From assembly GCA_950097015.1 (NCBI GenBank), contig CATNEN010000038.1, positions 26,883,001-26,947,000 on the forward strand: a stretch of DNA of 64,000 bases. The letters are read 5' to 3'. The position numbers and the translations under genes were made by a program. This document shows positions 35,531 through 48,000 of the stretch, piece by piece; the stretch's first letter is position 1; each line of letters opens with the position of its first letter. The notes under the pieces were generated by a model, which ran no database searches, had not been told where the DNA came from, and worked only from the letters and a program-made list of their open reading frames with translations. The DNA comes from Macrostomum hystrix. Lineage: Eukaryota; Platyhelminthes; Macrostomidae.

Positions 35531-36146
35531 ATGATGAGACGGGAAATCTGTTGATTTTCATTAAAACCGATATTCACAAGTACAAGCAGGGTCGCAGTGC
35601 CTGGAATGGTAAACCTTACAATATGGAATGTAATTAACTTGAGATCTATATTATGTCGCTTGCAGCTGATATATAAGATAAATAAGTAGTTTGGCACGTT
35701 TAAATCAATTGGCGGGATTAATTTAATAAAAGTATAAATATAAATGAAATTAGAGTTTTGCTTATAACGCTTTAACAAATGACTAGAGAATTGTTGCAAC
35801 GGCAAAATGCGATAAAAATACAGAGTACATACAATATATATATAAGACAGGATAGCGCAGTATTTAATTACGATTGTAGAGGTGTGAGCAGTTTTTGGTT
35901 TGGCCACTCTCAGTAAAAAAAGAAATATAGAAAAATAGTACTATATCACATAACGACATTTTTAACATGCTTAAGGCACAATAATAGGTCATATAAAATA
36001 AAAAAGTAAGAAAATATACTAATAAGCTATAAGGAAATAAAAAAACATTCAAAAACATGGGAAAACCTTGCAGTTTTCTTAGAAAAGTACCAAAAAGCGT
36101 ATAGAAAACACAATATTGTTTAGCAGTTTGTCAGCATCAGCTGGGT
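35531..36146. other. AT-rich 3' flank of gene B
   Basis: Unique AT-rich sequence, probably the 3' UTR and flank of gene B. Open frames here are low-complexity and not credible. Confidence 0.4.
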
Positions 36147-38232
36147 TTACAGCTGCTGTCTAGCTCTCAAGTTGCCACAGAGCTGCTTTAATTTTCCGCA
36201 TAGATAGCAAAGTGGACCTAAAATTTTATTACCTGCACGCCAAGGCCATCACCGGTAGCAAAAAAGTAACAATAACATTCTGAAAGCCCTGGCTGGAAGC
36301 ACCTGGGGACAAGATAAGGAGACTTTGCTCGTCACCAACAAAGCTATCTCCAGAGCCCACGTCAACTACTGCGCCCCTGTCTGGGCGCCTTACCTCAGCC
36401 TCACCAGCTGGGCGCTGATCCAGAATACGCAGAACGCAGCGCTCCACATCATTGCCGGATGCCACAGCTGCTCGGGCATTGATCATCTCCATGACGAATG
36501 TACAAGGGAATCCTGCCGGTGTCCCTTCACTCCGAACTCCTGTCAGCGCAGTTCTGGGTGCAAGCGCTTCACCCGCGCCATCCGTGTCATCAACTCTCGC
36601 TCGATCCGGCAGCTTCGCTCCTCTCTCGCCACTTATGCCACTAACTTCCTCAACGTCCATCAGCCGCTCCTCTTCCCTTCAGTGGGTCCGCTCTCTATCT
36701 GCCAGCTCTCCAAAGCCCTCCACAATGCGTGCGTGCAAAAACGCCTGATGGATCGGCCACCAAACCGGGTCCTCGGCGTGCCTTCGCCAATGATTGACGC
36801 GTCAGAGACTCAACTGCGGCGCTTTGCCCATGTGACGCTTGCTCAACTCCGGTCAGGCTTCTGCTCTCACCTTGCCAGTTACAAACACCGCCTCGACCAG
36901 GAGTCACCTGCCACCTGCCCGCGGTGCCATGACGGGGAGCAGTCAGTCGCGCATATTTTCCCTGCCCGGCTCGCCCCACCTCGCTCACCCCGCTGGATCT
37001 CTGGTCCCAGTCCAAGAAAGCCTGGGCCCTATTCGCCGAGCTCTTCCCCGGAGAATGTACTGGCCCGCCGAGTCAAGGTTAACACACACAAGGACAAGTA
37101 ACATCAATACAATATAGTCAACAAAAATAACCGAAATTGTTAAATGATGAGATTTTGTGGACATAAAAATTACGTCGATATAAGTGGTTTCTGCCAAGCA
37201 GACGAGAATCGTTGAATATCTCGACGATGTCGATGTTTTGTGATTTTGGAAGTTTTTTATCGGATAGAGCAGAAAATTCTAGCCGAGTTCTGGATTTTAG
37301 CGTTTTATCTCGCTATTTCACATATACTAGCACACCATAAGGGGGTCGGTGGCTGAGCGGTTAACGCGTTTGCCTCTCGCACCACAGTAAGTTCGATTCC
37401 ACGGCGAGGCCACATTTATTTGGGGGCTTATCGTGCAATTTGCGCCCTTTAGGGCCAACCTCCAAGCCACAGTGAAGTGTACACTCCCTGACAATGAGAA
37501 AATCAGAGCAGATGTACAAACATGTGTGAGCGAATGCCTCCGTACAGAGTCTGTGTGCGTGTGTGCTCAGGAGTCAGCCAAATGGGCAGATTTGCCTCCT
37601 CGCTGGCTGCTGGTCTAGTGTACCCAAATGATGTGCCATTGCCCGCAGCCCTCCTGCAATTATTATTATTATTATAACACACCACAATAACCTTAATTTC
37701 TACTCGATTCGGACGGCATTTAATCCAGCAGAACTTGTAACCTACCATTAGAATTTATTAAATCAAAGCCAATGTAGATAGCTAAGAAGAATAACTGGAG
37801 CACAACAAATATCCAAGGACCGGTACATGATTCTCGACGCTCAGAACACGAACCACAGTTGTCTGTTTCATCATCAACAATGTCGTCGTTCTTTAAAGTA
37901 TTTGGTAGCATCATTGTAGTTTTTGTATTGTGCTGTCTGCTGTGCGGTGTAGCGGAAGTAGTGCTCGAACTATGAACTGGTTCCTTTGCAGCCATCTTGC
38001 ACATATTCTCTTTCCAAAGCTTGCAGCACTTATAGCTGTACTTCGGTTGAGACAACTTCCAAGCAAAGTTAGTATTATAGCAAGGTTTTGGGCATGGCGA
38101 ATAGGATTTAGTATTATTATTATAGTACATTGGATCAGTAGGGAAACGCAGTTCTGGAGCATCCACGCTAGAGAACCAAACGGCAACCAATTGAAGGCTG
38201 ACGCATACCGCAACAGCCCTTAGTGTGGTCAT
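36147..38232 (-). CDS. Small type I membrane protein, CPxPCYN family (gene B, two exons)
   Basis: Exons 38232-37746 and 36217-36147 sum to 558 nt (185 aa). There is a signal peptide (1-24) and a short ectodomain with CPKPCYNTNF at 47-56 and KYSYKCCKLW at 64-73. A Ser/Thr-rich stalk follows, then cysteines at 126, 129 and 136, a transmembrane helix (about 140-158) and a 24-residue tail. Gene C has the same cysteine signature and an intron at the same place, just after the transmembrane helix in phase 1. In both, exon 2 begins GT CCN CT, giving GPL. The start is ATG 38232 because an acceptor (TTTTCAG|CTTTCC) lies 14 bp upstream. The 1.5-kb intron carries a LINE remnant and a SINE. I do not recognise the family. 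The layout suggests a surface receptor, adhesion or secreted-factor role, but this is inference. Confidence 0.65.
36231..37100 (+). pseudogene. 3' fragment of a Jockey-like LINE reverse transcriptase, degenerate
   Basis: Plus-strand remnant of a non-LTR retrotransposon ORF2, antisense in gene B's intron. Frame pieces read LKALAGSTWGQDKETLL, HVNYCAPVWAP, QNTQNAALHIIAGCHS and IDHLHDE. After a frame change they continue as LPVSLHSELLSAQFW, then CPRCHDGEQSVAHIF with a C-x2-C...H finger, and after another change as LTPLDLWSQSKKAWALF. This is the thumb/C-terminal part of a Jockey-superfamily reverse transcriptase. At least two frameshifts and in-frame stops make it dead. The 5' part, including the catalytic core and endonuclease, is missing, as expected for a 5'-truncated insertion. 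Confidence 0.75.
37343..37680 (+). mobile_element. tRNA-derived SINE, copy 1
   Basis: Starts GGGGTCGGTGGCTGAGCGGT with an A-box (TGGCTGAGCGG), a B-box (AGTTCGATTCC) about 45 bp on, a roughly 250-bp body and an (ATT)n tail at 37660-37676. Copies 2 (40.69 kb) and 3 (43.99 kb, reverse) share head and body, for example GTGTACACT...CCTGAC and GTGTGTGCTCAGGAGTCAGC. Pol III promoter boxes, a simple-repeat tail and dispersed copies define a SINE. It is not a tRNA gene, because the fold does not close and the sequence runs on. It lies in the intron of gene B. Confidence 0.8.
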
Positions 38233-39045
38233 CTTCGAGACGGAAAGCTGAAAATTTAGCAAGAAACAAATGTTGTTTAGTTATTTTTTATTTTGAAGAA
38301 AGCATTGGTATGAAGTTGTGAGTATCGTAACTACTTTCTCTTACTGATTAAATAAAATTAATAGCTTCTCTTCGTATTTGACTGCACGAGCGGTCACCGC
38401 GGAAACTGACTAACAATATTCCAACAAAAACTGTAAGTATTTTTCCTTAACTTATCTGAAGCTTCACCGTTAAAATTGACTACTTAATTCTTACTCAATT
38501 AGATCAACGAAGCTTGTCAATAGCGCATAATAAACACAGCCTTATTAGGACAATGTACACGCCAATTAAAAAGATAAAAAAAAAATCACTGGTTAATTTG
38601 AAAGACGTATAATGGATGAAAAACAAGCATTGATGAAAGAGCATAAGTCAAGAAAAACTGAACTGTAACAAAAAGACTGTTATTGTATTTATTGAAAAAG
38701 CACATTTTGTTTATTTTGTGTTAATAGCGAGTAATGATACATGAGTACATGATCGAAATAAAATGGCCGATAAAAATAGCACATATAATCAAGGAACAGA
38801 ACAAGAACTTCGCTCTCTGCCTCGACTCTACAATTTGGGTGTACTCTATTTTCTTTTTCTAAATGTCCCGCACGGGAAACAGACAAGCACAACGACTGAA
38901 ACAAAGACTCACAGTGTAGGGCTGAAAATATATAAATAGTATGAAAGCGAAAACATTATGTTGGATTGATTGATCTCCCATCACCAATAAAAACAAACGA
39001 GATATAAGCCTAGAAATAGTATAGTGGATATATTGACGAGCAGAC
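38233..39045. other. Intergenic DNA between genes B and C
   Basis: AT-rich 5' flank of gene B and 3' flank of gene C. No gene or repeat recognised. Confidence 0.4.
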
Positions 39046-39335
39046 AGCGAATGCTAGACGAGCAGACAGCGAACCAGACGAGCAGACAGCGAACCAGACG
39101 AGCAGACAGCGAATGCTAGACGAGCAGACAGCGAACCAGACGAGCAGACAGCGAACCAGACGAGCAGACAGCGAGCCAGACGAGCAGACAGCGAGCCAGA
39201 CGAGCAGACAGCGAGCCAGACGAGCAGACAGCGAGCCAGACGAGCAGACAGCGAACCAGACGAGCAGACAGCGAGCCAGACGAGCAGACAGCGAGCCAGA
39301 CGAGCAGACAGCGAACTAGAGGAGCAGACGAGCAA
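39046..39335. repeat. 20-bp minisatellite
   Basis: About 14 copies of CGAGCAGACAGCGAGCCAGA, with GAACCAGA and GAATGCTAGA variants, about 120 bp downstream of the gene C stop codon. Confidence 0.95.
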
Positions 39336-39452
39336 ATCAATAATTATGAGCCAGACAATCTACAGAGACAGAGCCACAGAGAGAGGTCAGAACAAGAAAA
39401 ATAGCTTACGAGATTTCCGCGACACTAACCTCGCCATTGTGCATAGTTGGCT

Positions 39453-40588
39453 TTACTTCATAGGGTGAGTGGCAGTACCGGTATCTGTGTCCTCAAGTTT
39501 TGCATGCGCAGCTTCGCTAGCCACCAGATTAATGCAAGCATGAGTCGATACCACTCCAGTTTGTGACGCGAAAGAGCTCTCATTATCATTAGTAGGAACT
39601 CCAGCAGTAGATTCCTGTTCAGGAGGCAATCCATTTAATATTTTGGAATGCAGCAGATCAGTGTGAGGTGCATCGCCTGTAGAATTATCGTCGGATTTTG
39701 CCGACTGCCTCAGTAACGGTTCGGCACTAGCTTCAGACTTCTTTTGAGCTTCATCAGCTTTTGAGTCAACACCAGGAGATAAATTTGATTGGGTCGAATC
39801 ATTTGACGCTTGACGCACTTCCGCGTTTTGTTGACAGCGCAACCATTTGAGGAATGATGATAGCGGACCTAAAGTTTGATAAAAAATTATAGATTAAGCT
39901 TTAAGCCTTAACTGAGCTAGCTGGCGCAGTCGCAAAGTAAACAAAGGCTGTGTACAACTGTCCAGTCCATGGACTGGCGGCCGCAACTACGACTCCAGCT
40001 AATGCTAGTACACATTCTGCAGCTACAGTATTACTCAAGTACACATTGTTTTCTATGGGTAATCTCTATGTGAGAAAACACACGCATGCTAATAATAAGC
40101 TGAGGAGTCGGCGATCGCTCACCTTTACGAGTAAAAATGTCCCAAGCAATGTAAAATACGGAAATAGCAAACAGGACGATGATAATAAATTCGTTATAAC
40201 AGCCACCGATTTTAAAATCATTAGAAACAGCAGGAGCAGTCGTGACAGGTACATTCGCAGCCGTTAAAGCAGAACTGTCAGCACACGTGCACTGCGGCAC
40301 TGTTGGGCAAGGACATAGGGAACAGTTAACTGGCAGTGGAGTGTTTACTTGCGCATATGATGAGTCAATTATACACGCCTTCATTGTAGTCCACAAATGG
40401 CAGCACTTGTAATAGTACTTTGCCATAGACAGGTTCGCAACGAAATCTGGGTTATAGCACGGCGTTGGACAGGTGTTGTGAGAACCAGCCCTTTCATTGG
40501 AGTAGACTGGAGGCAGCTGGGGTGAGGAGACTTCGTCAATTATGATGGATAGGGTAACAAGTGCAAACAACGTCAATCGCAAATCCAT
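39453..40588 (-). CDS. Type I membrane protein, CPxPCYN family, with long tail (gene C, two exons)
   Basis: Exons 40588-40123 and 39868-39453 sum to 882 nt (293 aa). It has a signal peptide (1-22), then CPTPCYNPDF at 40-49, KYYYKCCHLW at 57-66 and a second cysteine cluster (CSLCPCPTVPQCTC at 89-102). After a Thr/Ala stalk comes a transmembrane helix (about 133-150). The cytoplasmic tail is about 138 residues, acidic and Ser/Gln/Asp-rich with no known motif. It is a paralogue of gene B, with the same cysteine spacing, the same phase-1 intron after the helix and a similar exon-2 start (GPLSSFLKW). Gene B's tail is only 24 residues, so the two probably differ in signalling or trafficking. The start is ATG 40588 rather than an in-frame ATG at 40615, because an acceptor (TTCTTTCAG|CAAC) lies between them. 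Function unknown. Confidence 0.65.
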
Positions 40589-40686
40589 TTGTTGCAGTTG
40601 CTGAAAGAAGTGCAATAAGTTTTTTAGTTTTTATTAAGTGTTATTTATAAAATATTTAATTTCTATATTAATCTATTATCTATAAA

Positions 40687-40985
40687 GTGGGGTCGGTGGC
40701 AGAGCGGTTAACGCGTTTGCCTCTCGCACCAAGTTCCCTAAGTTCGATTGTCGTGCAATTTACGCCTTTGAGGGCCAACCTCCAAGGCACAGTGAGAGTG
40801 TACACTGCCTGACGATGAGAAAGTCAGGGCAGATGTATACACCTGTGTGACTGTGTGCCTGCGTACAGTATCTGTGTGCGTGTGTGCTCAGGAGTCAGCG
40901 AAATGGGCAGATTTGCCTCCTCGCTGGCTGCGGGTCTAGTGCCACTAAATAATGTGCTCTTGCCTATAGTCCTCCTATAATAAAT
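40687..40985 (+). mobile_element. tRNA-derived SINE, copy 2
   Basis: Head GGGGTCGGTGGCAGAGCGGT with A-box, then AAGTTCGATTG as a damaged B-box, and the body shared with copy 1 (CGCCTTTGAGGGCCAACCTC; GTGTGTGCTCAGGAGTCAGC). A deletion of about 20 bp follows the B-box, so GGCGAGGCCAC is missing. It lies about 70 bp upstream of gene C. Confidence 0.8.
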
Positions 40986-41690
40986 TGGAACATAAAATAA
41001 AAAGTAGATAAAATCTGTTTAATAAGATGTAGTATAGCTACATTTTTACTTATAAAATAAAGCCGCATCATATAACACTATAAAGCGTATAAAACTAATT
41101 TACGAAGGTAGATCATATAACTTTGTAAAGTTAAATAAAATCGTACAGTCGTACATATGCAATTATGTACACTGTAAGGAATATGGGTCGTTATTTTAAC
41201 ATTTCACGATACTTTTAAGATTAATTTGTACTCGTAATTATGTCTACTGTTAGTAGGCTGGTCTGACATCACTTACTTTCATATAACACAGCATTTTATT
41301 CTGTTCAGTAACCAGCGATAGACTATCAAAAATAAATAGTCAGAGGTTAAACATTGTTGTTAAACAATGAACAAAAAATCTGGGAAAATGTCAGTGCAAA
41401 GCAATTAAATTTGCAATTTCAAAGGGCATAAAAATCTACAGCACTGTACAAGTACCTTCCTAGATTCCTAGAACATCTAATCCAATAAGTATAATTCATA
41501 AATAAAGAAATTAGAAATGATCTTGAAAAACTGCTTGAAGAAATGGATGCAAAATAAATTCAATTGCAGGTGGACTGGTTCGGCCGAACACAAAATCAAA
41601 TAGGATCCACTCGAATGTCACTCGTGCTTGGCGGATCCTCAGTTGCGTCTGAAATTAAACGAAACGAGAGAGTAGGCTGGGCTCTAGCAC
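40986..41690. other. AT-rich intergenic DNA
   Basis: Between the SINE and the tetranucleotide array, downstream of PARG. No gene recognised. Confidence 0.4.
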
Positions 41691-41693
41691 GTA

Positions 41694-42009
<316 letters not shown>

Positions 42010-42013
42010 ATAA

Positions 42014-45000
42014 CTAACCATTTAACTCGGACTCCGCCTGAACCAGGTCGCGCAAGTCGTCATCCTGATGCACTAGCAGGGTGTTAGCCGATGTCGTTGA
42101 CGCCTGCGGCAGTTCAAGAGTCTGACCGGACGCAGCCTCGGCAGTGTGAGCCGGTTCATCGTCAGTCATAACAGAGCCGTCCCTAGAAGCCGTGGTAGCC
42201 TCGGTATCGTCCGTATCGTAGTCATAGTCGACCAGAGATTGTTGTCGCGCAGCCGAAGCTTTGGAGGGCTCGGCGGAATCCAAGAGCAGCCAGCGGAACA
42301 GGTCGGCGCGCGAGTTGGCGGCAACCCCAGCTGATCTGACCAGCTTGGAGTGGGCCATAAGCCGCTGATACAACTGGCCAATAGTCAGGCCCTGAGTGAG
42401 ACAATCTCGGTGAAACTGCTCAAGCTTGGCCTGAAATTCAGAGCTGCCAAAGGTGAAATAGACGCAGGATCGACCGGCTACTCCGCAGGCCATCAGTTGG
42501 AGCAGAGATTTCAGCTGCAGATCGCCGCCAAATGCACCGCAGCCCCAGTTGCCAGTGGCAACGGGACGACGCTGTTGTTTTTTATTTTTCTTAGCGGATA
42601 GGAGACCGCCGAAGCCAACCAAGGCTTTGTGCAGCTCTCGATCGATAGCGGACTTGCTGAATTGTTCCCTATAGCCGGATACCCCCCGGCCGTAGCATCT
42701 GGCGTCCATAGCAACCACTTTGGTTACTAGGCGCCGATTGGAATCGCGTGGTCTCTCGTCTTTGTGATCGCCGTTCCATTGGAAAGTGCCTTAGCAGAAT
42801 GAATTGAGGTAGGAAGATTGGATGGAGTTACACAGCTTCCAATGGTCCTAGGTAGGCTAGAAACTGTTCATAAAAGAGTACTCACTTGAGTAGCCCGTGT
42901 AGTTCGAGAAGCGCTCAGCTCCGGTAATCCACAGCGCCTCGCCGTCCTCAAGGGCTTCGGCTAAAAGGCGAGACAGCAGCAGCTCCGGGCAGATCAAAAA
43001 GCGGATCTCCTCCTGTGAGCGCAGCGACAAGGGATCTGAGATCATTTTGGGATCTGGGATCATTTAGAAACTGGGAATCATTTAGAAACTGGGATCATTT
43101 AGAAACTGGGGATCATTTAGAAACTGGGGATCATTTAGTAACTGGGATCATTTGGGACCTGGGATAATTTGGGATCTGGGATCATTTCGAAACTGAGGAT
43201 CATTTCGAAACTGGGATCAATTAGAAACTAAGGATCATTTAGTAACTGGGATCATTTGGGATCTGGGATCATTTAGAAACTGGGATCCTTAATTAAATAG
43301 GATCACTTATAAACTGGGAATATTAAATAAATAGGATCAATTAGAAACTGGGATCATTTAAAAACTGGGATCATTTAGAAATTGGGATCATTTAAAAACT
43401 GGGATCATTTAGAAATTGGGATCATTTAAAAACTGGGATCATTTAGATACTGGGATCATTTAGAAATTTAGAAAGTGGAAGTTATTGAGGATATTAGAAA
43501 ATTGGTGGAAGTTATTGAGGATCTAGGAAGAGTAGTGGAGGTGATTGGGATATAGGAAGGGACGTAGATTGAGGATTTTCGAGAATTGAGGATTAGGGAA
43601 GAGCGGTGGAATTCGATTAAGATAAGGGGCAAATTAGAAACAGAAGCTTGTTCCTCATCAGCTCACTTGGACAAGGCCCCGGCCCAGCACCCCGCCACCG
43701 ATGTAGGCGTTGGCAAAGTCCACCTCCAACATGCCGCAGCCGTCGTCCTCGATAGTGCCCTCGGAGGCAGCCAGCAGTTGAGGCAATTTTTCAATTCTAG
43801 AAGCCCAATTGATGCGTTCATTTAGCACTCGACGACTGAAGGTCAGCACACCGACAGGGTCTGATGCAGCGAAAAAATAATTTGAAGTTGTAGCAATAAA
43901 ATAAACATAAAAAAGTAATATTTGCAAGACACTTAATATGGTAGCACTAGACCCGCAGCCAGTGAGGAGGCAATTCTGCCCGTTCCGCTGACTCCTGAGC
44001 ACACACGCACACAGATACTGTACGCAGGCACACAGTCACACAGGTGTGTACATCTGTGCTGACTTTCTAATCTTCATCGTCAGGCAGTGTACACGTTCAC
44101 TCTTCCTTCGAGCCGCCAAATGAATGTGGCCTCGCCGTAGAATCGAGCTTAGTGGAACCGCTCTGCCACGCGCTCCCCTCCCCCCAGTTCTGGTAACTCT
44201 AGTAGGCATTTCCTATCATCAGTAAACGAAAGCGAAACAGTTGGAAGGTTAAAAAACCGCATGCACAGAATTCTGGCACAGACAGCGCCGGCTCCTCCCA
44301 GCTGACTGTGAAAGACAGGCTGCGAGAACAAGATGAGGTGGCAGAGCTAGTTGGCCTGTTAGTTCCGAGCACACAATTCTATCTAGAATTTCTAAGCCTC
44401 CAAAAATTTGTTCAACTGTCAACGCCAGCCCTGGGCGACAAGTCTAACAGAGAGAAAAGCCATGCCATCATGGAGTGAAGGTGGGTGGAGCAGACACACC
44501 TGCAAGTGACGGCATCTAAACAGTCAGCAGAGATTGGCGGCCGACTGTCACAGCCAGGCGGCTTTGGGAAAACTGGGAATAATGGGAGTTAGGCCAGGCC
44601 TATATAATGAGAATGCGACAGCCCTGACGGAGAGAGGATTAGCGACTAAAGAAACAACAGCGAGGATATTTCTATTGTTCATTTTTAGAACATCAACCGG
44701 GGCTCGCCAGTCCATCATGAGGTGCATCGCAATTCTACTAGTGACACTCCTAGCTGCCAGTCTGCTGTCAAACGCCGATGCAGCTCCATCGGGCTCCGAG
44801 CCTCAGCGCAATGATCCGGCGGCCCAACTGCGCCCGGATATGTTTCGCAATCCGGCCGAGCTCAAGCAGTACTTGAGAAGTCTCAACGGTTACTATGCCA
44901 CTCTGGGACGGCCAAGGTCAGAGGTCTTAGGAATAAGACATTTTTTCTTTAAAACACTGCTCAAGCTCAATCAGTTCAATGTGTTTTCCTTTCAGATATC

Positions 45001-48000
45001 GCCGAAGATTTGATCAGGAAGACTTTGACGAGGAGAACTAAAATATCGAAGAAACAACAACAGCAAAAATGGGCGAACCGGATCAGACAACGAAGACGGG
45101 AGAAAAATGAACAAATGCAGCAGAACAATAATCCCAAAATGTTTAATAAATACCAACCCGACTAAGTGTACCCTATCCAAGCCGCATAGAAAGATCTTAA
45201 TGTTAAAAATAAATAGCACATAAGCCACCGCCAGGCAACGAAAAGCGAATTTGATTTCATGAGCAATACAAGCTCGTAATTATAAATTAAAAAATAAATC
45301 TGGGAGACAAGCAAAAAGTCATAAAAATAAAATGTAGCCTAAACGATCTTGTATTTCACTCACTATTGGTTGTCACACGTTGAAAATAGTTGAACAAACA
45401 CTTAAGCTTTTCCACGCGACGAGGGCAACCGGAGCCGGATGGACTGCCAGACGCAAACAGACTGGTTTCATGGGGGATTGAATCGCGGTGTCTGTTTGTT
45501 ATCATTTCAGTTTAGCAACCTAGTCCCATTCTCCCAGACTACCAGTCTCTTCTCATCTCATCTCCCAGTCTCTTCCCATCTCATCTCCCAGTCTCTTCCT
45601 AACTCATCTACCAGTCTCTTCCCATCTCATCTCCCAGTCTCTTCCCATCTCATCTACCAGTCTCTTCCCATCTCATCTCCCAGTCTCTTCCCATCTCATC
45701 TACCAGTCTCTTCCCATCTCATCTCCCAGTCTCTTCCCATCTCATCTCACAGTCTCTTCCCATCTCATCTACCAGTTTCTTCCAATCTCATCTACCAGTC
45801 TCTTCCCATCTCATCTCCCAGTCTCTTCCCATCTCATCTCCCAGTCTCTTCCCATCTCATCTCCCAGTCTCTTCCCATCTCATCTCCCAGTCTCTTCCCA
45901 TCTCATCTCCCAGTCTCTTCCCATCTCATCTACCAGTCTCTTCCCATCTAATCTCCCAGTCTCTTCCCATCTCATCTCCCAGTCTCTTCCCATATCATCT
46001 CCCAGTCTCTTCCCATCTCATCTCCCAGTCTCTTCCCATCTCATCTCCCAGTCTCTTCCTAACTCATCTCCCAGTCTCTTCCCATCTCATCTACCAGTCT
46101 CTTCCCATCTCATCTCCCAGTCTCTTCCCATCTCATCTACCAGTCTCTTCCCATCTCATCTCCCAGTCTCTTCCCATCTCATCTCCCAGTCTCTTCCCAT
46201 CTCATCTCCCAGTCTCTTCCCATCTCATCTCCCAGTCTCTTCCCATCTCATCTACCAGTCTCTTCCCATCTCATCTCCCAGTCTCTTCCCATCTCATCTA
46301 CCAGTCTCTTCCCATCTCATCTCCCAGTCTCTTCCCATCTCATCTACCAGTCTCTTCCCATCTCATCTCCCAGTCTCTTCCCATCTCATCTCCCAGTCTC
46401 TTCCCATCTCATCTCCCAGTCTCTTCCCATCTCATCTCCCAGTCTCTTCCCATCTCATCTACCAGTCTCTTCCCATCTCATCTCCCAGTCTCTTCCCATC
46501 TCATCTACCAGTCTCTTCCCATCTCATCTCCCAGTCTCTTCCCATCTCATCTCCCAGTCTCCTCCGAACTCACCTCCAAGTCTCTTCCCATCTCATCTCC
46601 CAGTCTCTTCCCATCTCATTTCCCAGTCTCTTCCTAACTCATCTCCCAGTCTCTTCCCATCTCATCTCCCAGTCTCTTCCTAACTCATCTCCCAGTCTCT
46701 TCCCATCTCATCTCCCAGTCTCTTCCCATCTCATCTACCAGTCTCTTCCCATCTAATCTCCCAGTCTCTTCCCATCTCATCTCCCAGTCTCTTCCCATAT
46801 CATCTCCCAGTCTCTTCCCATCTCATCTACCAGTCTCTTCCCATCTCATCTCCCAGTCTCTTCCCATCTCATCTCCCAGTCTCTTCCCATCTCATCTACC
46901 AGTCTCTTCCCATCTCATCTCCCAGTCTCTTCCCATCTCATCTCCCAGTCTCTTCCCATCTCATCTCCCAGTCTCTTCCCATCTCATCTCCCAGTCTCTT
47001 CCCATTTCATCTCCCAGTCTCTTCCCATCTCATCTCCCAGTCTCTTCCCATCTCATCTACCAGTCTCTTCCCATCTCATCTCCCAGTCTCTTCCCATCTC
47101 ATCTACCAGTCTCTTCCCATCTCATCTCCCAGTCTCTTCCTATCTCATATCCAAATATTTCCCTATCTCCTAGTCTCTTCTTATCTCATCTCCAAGTCTC
47201 ATCTCATCTCCAAGTCTTTTCCCATCTAATCTCCAACAATGCAGTATTGATAATCGGAATCGAAGCTCACACACCTGCTAAAGTTGATGGACGGAAAGTT
47301 GGCATACTCTCGACTAGCCGAACTACGCCTAGGAAAAGTAGAAAAGAAGGCATTGCTCAATAGACTAGCGGCCTGCAGCTGGCTCATTGTGACTTTTCTC
47401 TGCTGACCGCAGCGAAGCAGCGGCGGAGGCTGGGTTACGAGATGCGGCAGTGCCAGGGCCAGACGGGCCATGCCAGGCAGGACTTTGTTTAAAAAATGTC
47501 GCGTCTCTTTTTTATCCAATTCTTCCATTAGGAGACAATTTAAACTGTCTAAACACATGCCCGAGCGGCTGTGACTGCTGCAGCTGCATTCGTTCAGCAC
47601 CGCGGCCAGATCGTCAATGCCAACAGAAGGAGACCCGGCGTCGGGTCTCAAGCGAGCCAAGCTCTGGTCAATGACGGACCAACGCACCGCATTCTGGGGA
47701 GAGCAGGGCATCCGAACGTGATTGGCGTCCCATTTGTCGGCAAACTCGGCCGGATGCGGCTGCGGCGCCTGTTCGGCCCGCTCCGATTGGTAGAAATTGT
47801 CTATGCGGAACAGTACTGCGTGGCCCGGACGCGGCGGGCACGGGTAAGGCTGTCGGTTGAGATTTGGCACCGGGCGAAATTCTTCCAATAGCCGACGCCA
47901 TCGCTCAACAGAGCAACGACTGGTGAAGAACTGCTGCAATCTTTGCGATTCTTCATCGGTATCGTCATCGGCAGCCTGTTCGGTGTCGAGTTGCTGCGGA

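Noticed and set aside
36229-37015. Minus-strand frames of 106-143 codons and a 98-codon plus frame over the LINE remnant
   Set aside because: Shadows of the GC-rich LINE remnant; the plus-strand reverse-transcriptase pieces explain the sequence.
37346-37430. tRNA gene (A-box and B-box present)
   Set aside because: The acceptor stem does not close, the sequence runs on into a body shared with other copies, and a simple-repeat tail follows. It is a SINE head. The same applies at 40.69 kb.
38689-38904. 71-codon minus frame between genes B and C
   Set aside because: No signature, no acceptor before the start, and does not match the B/C family.
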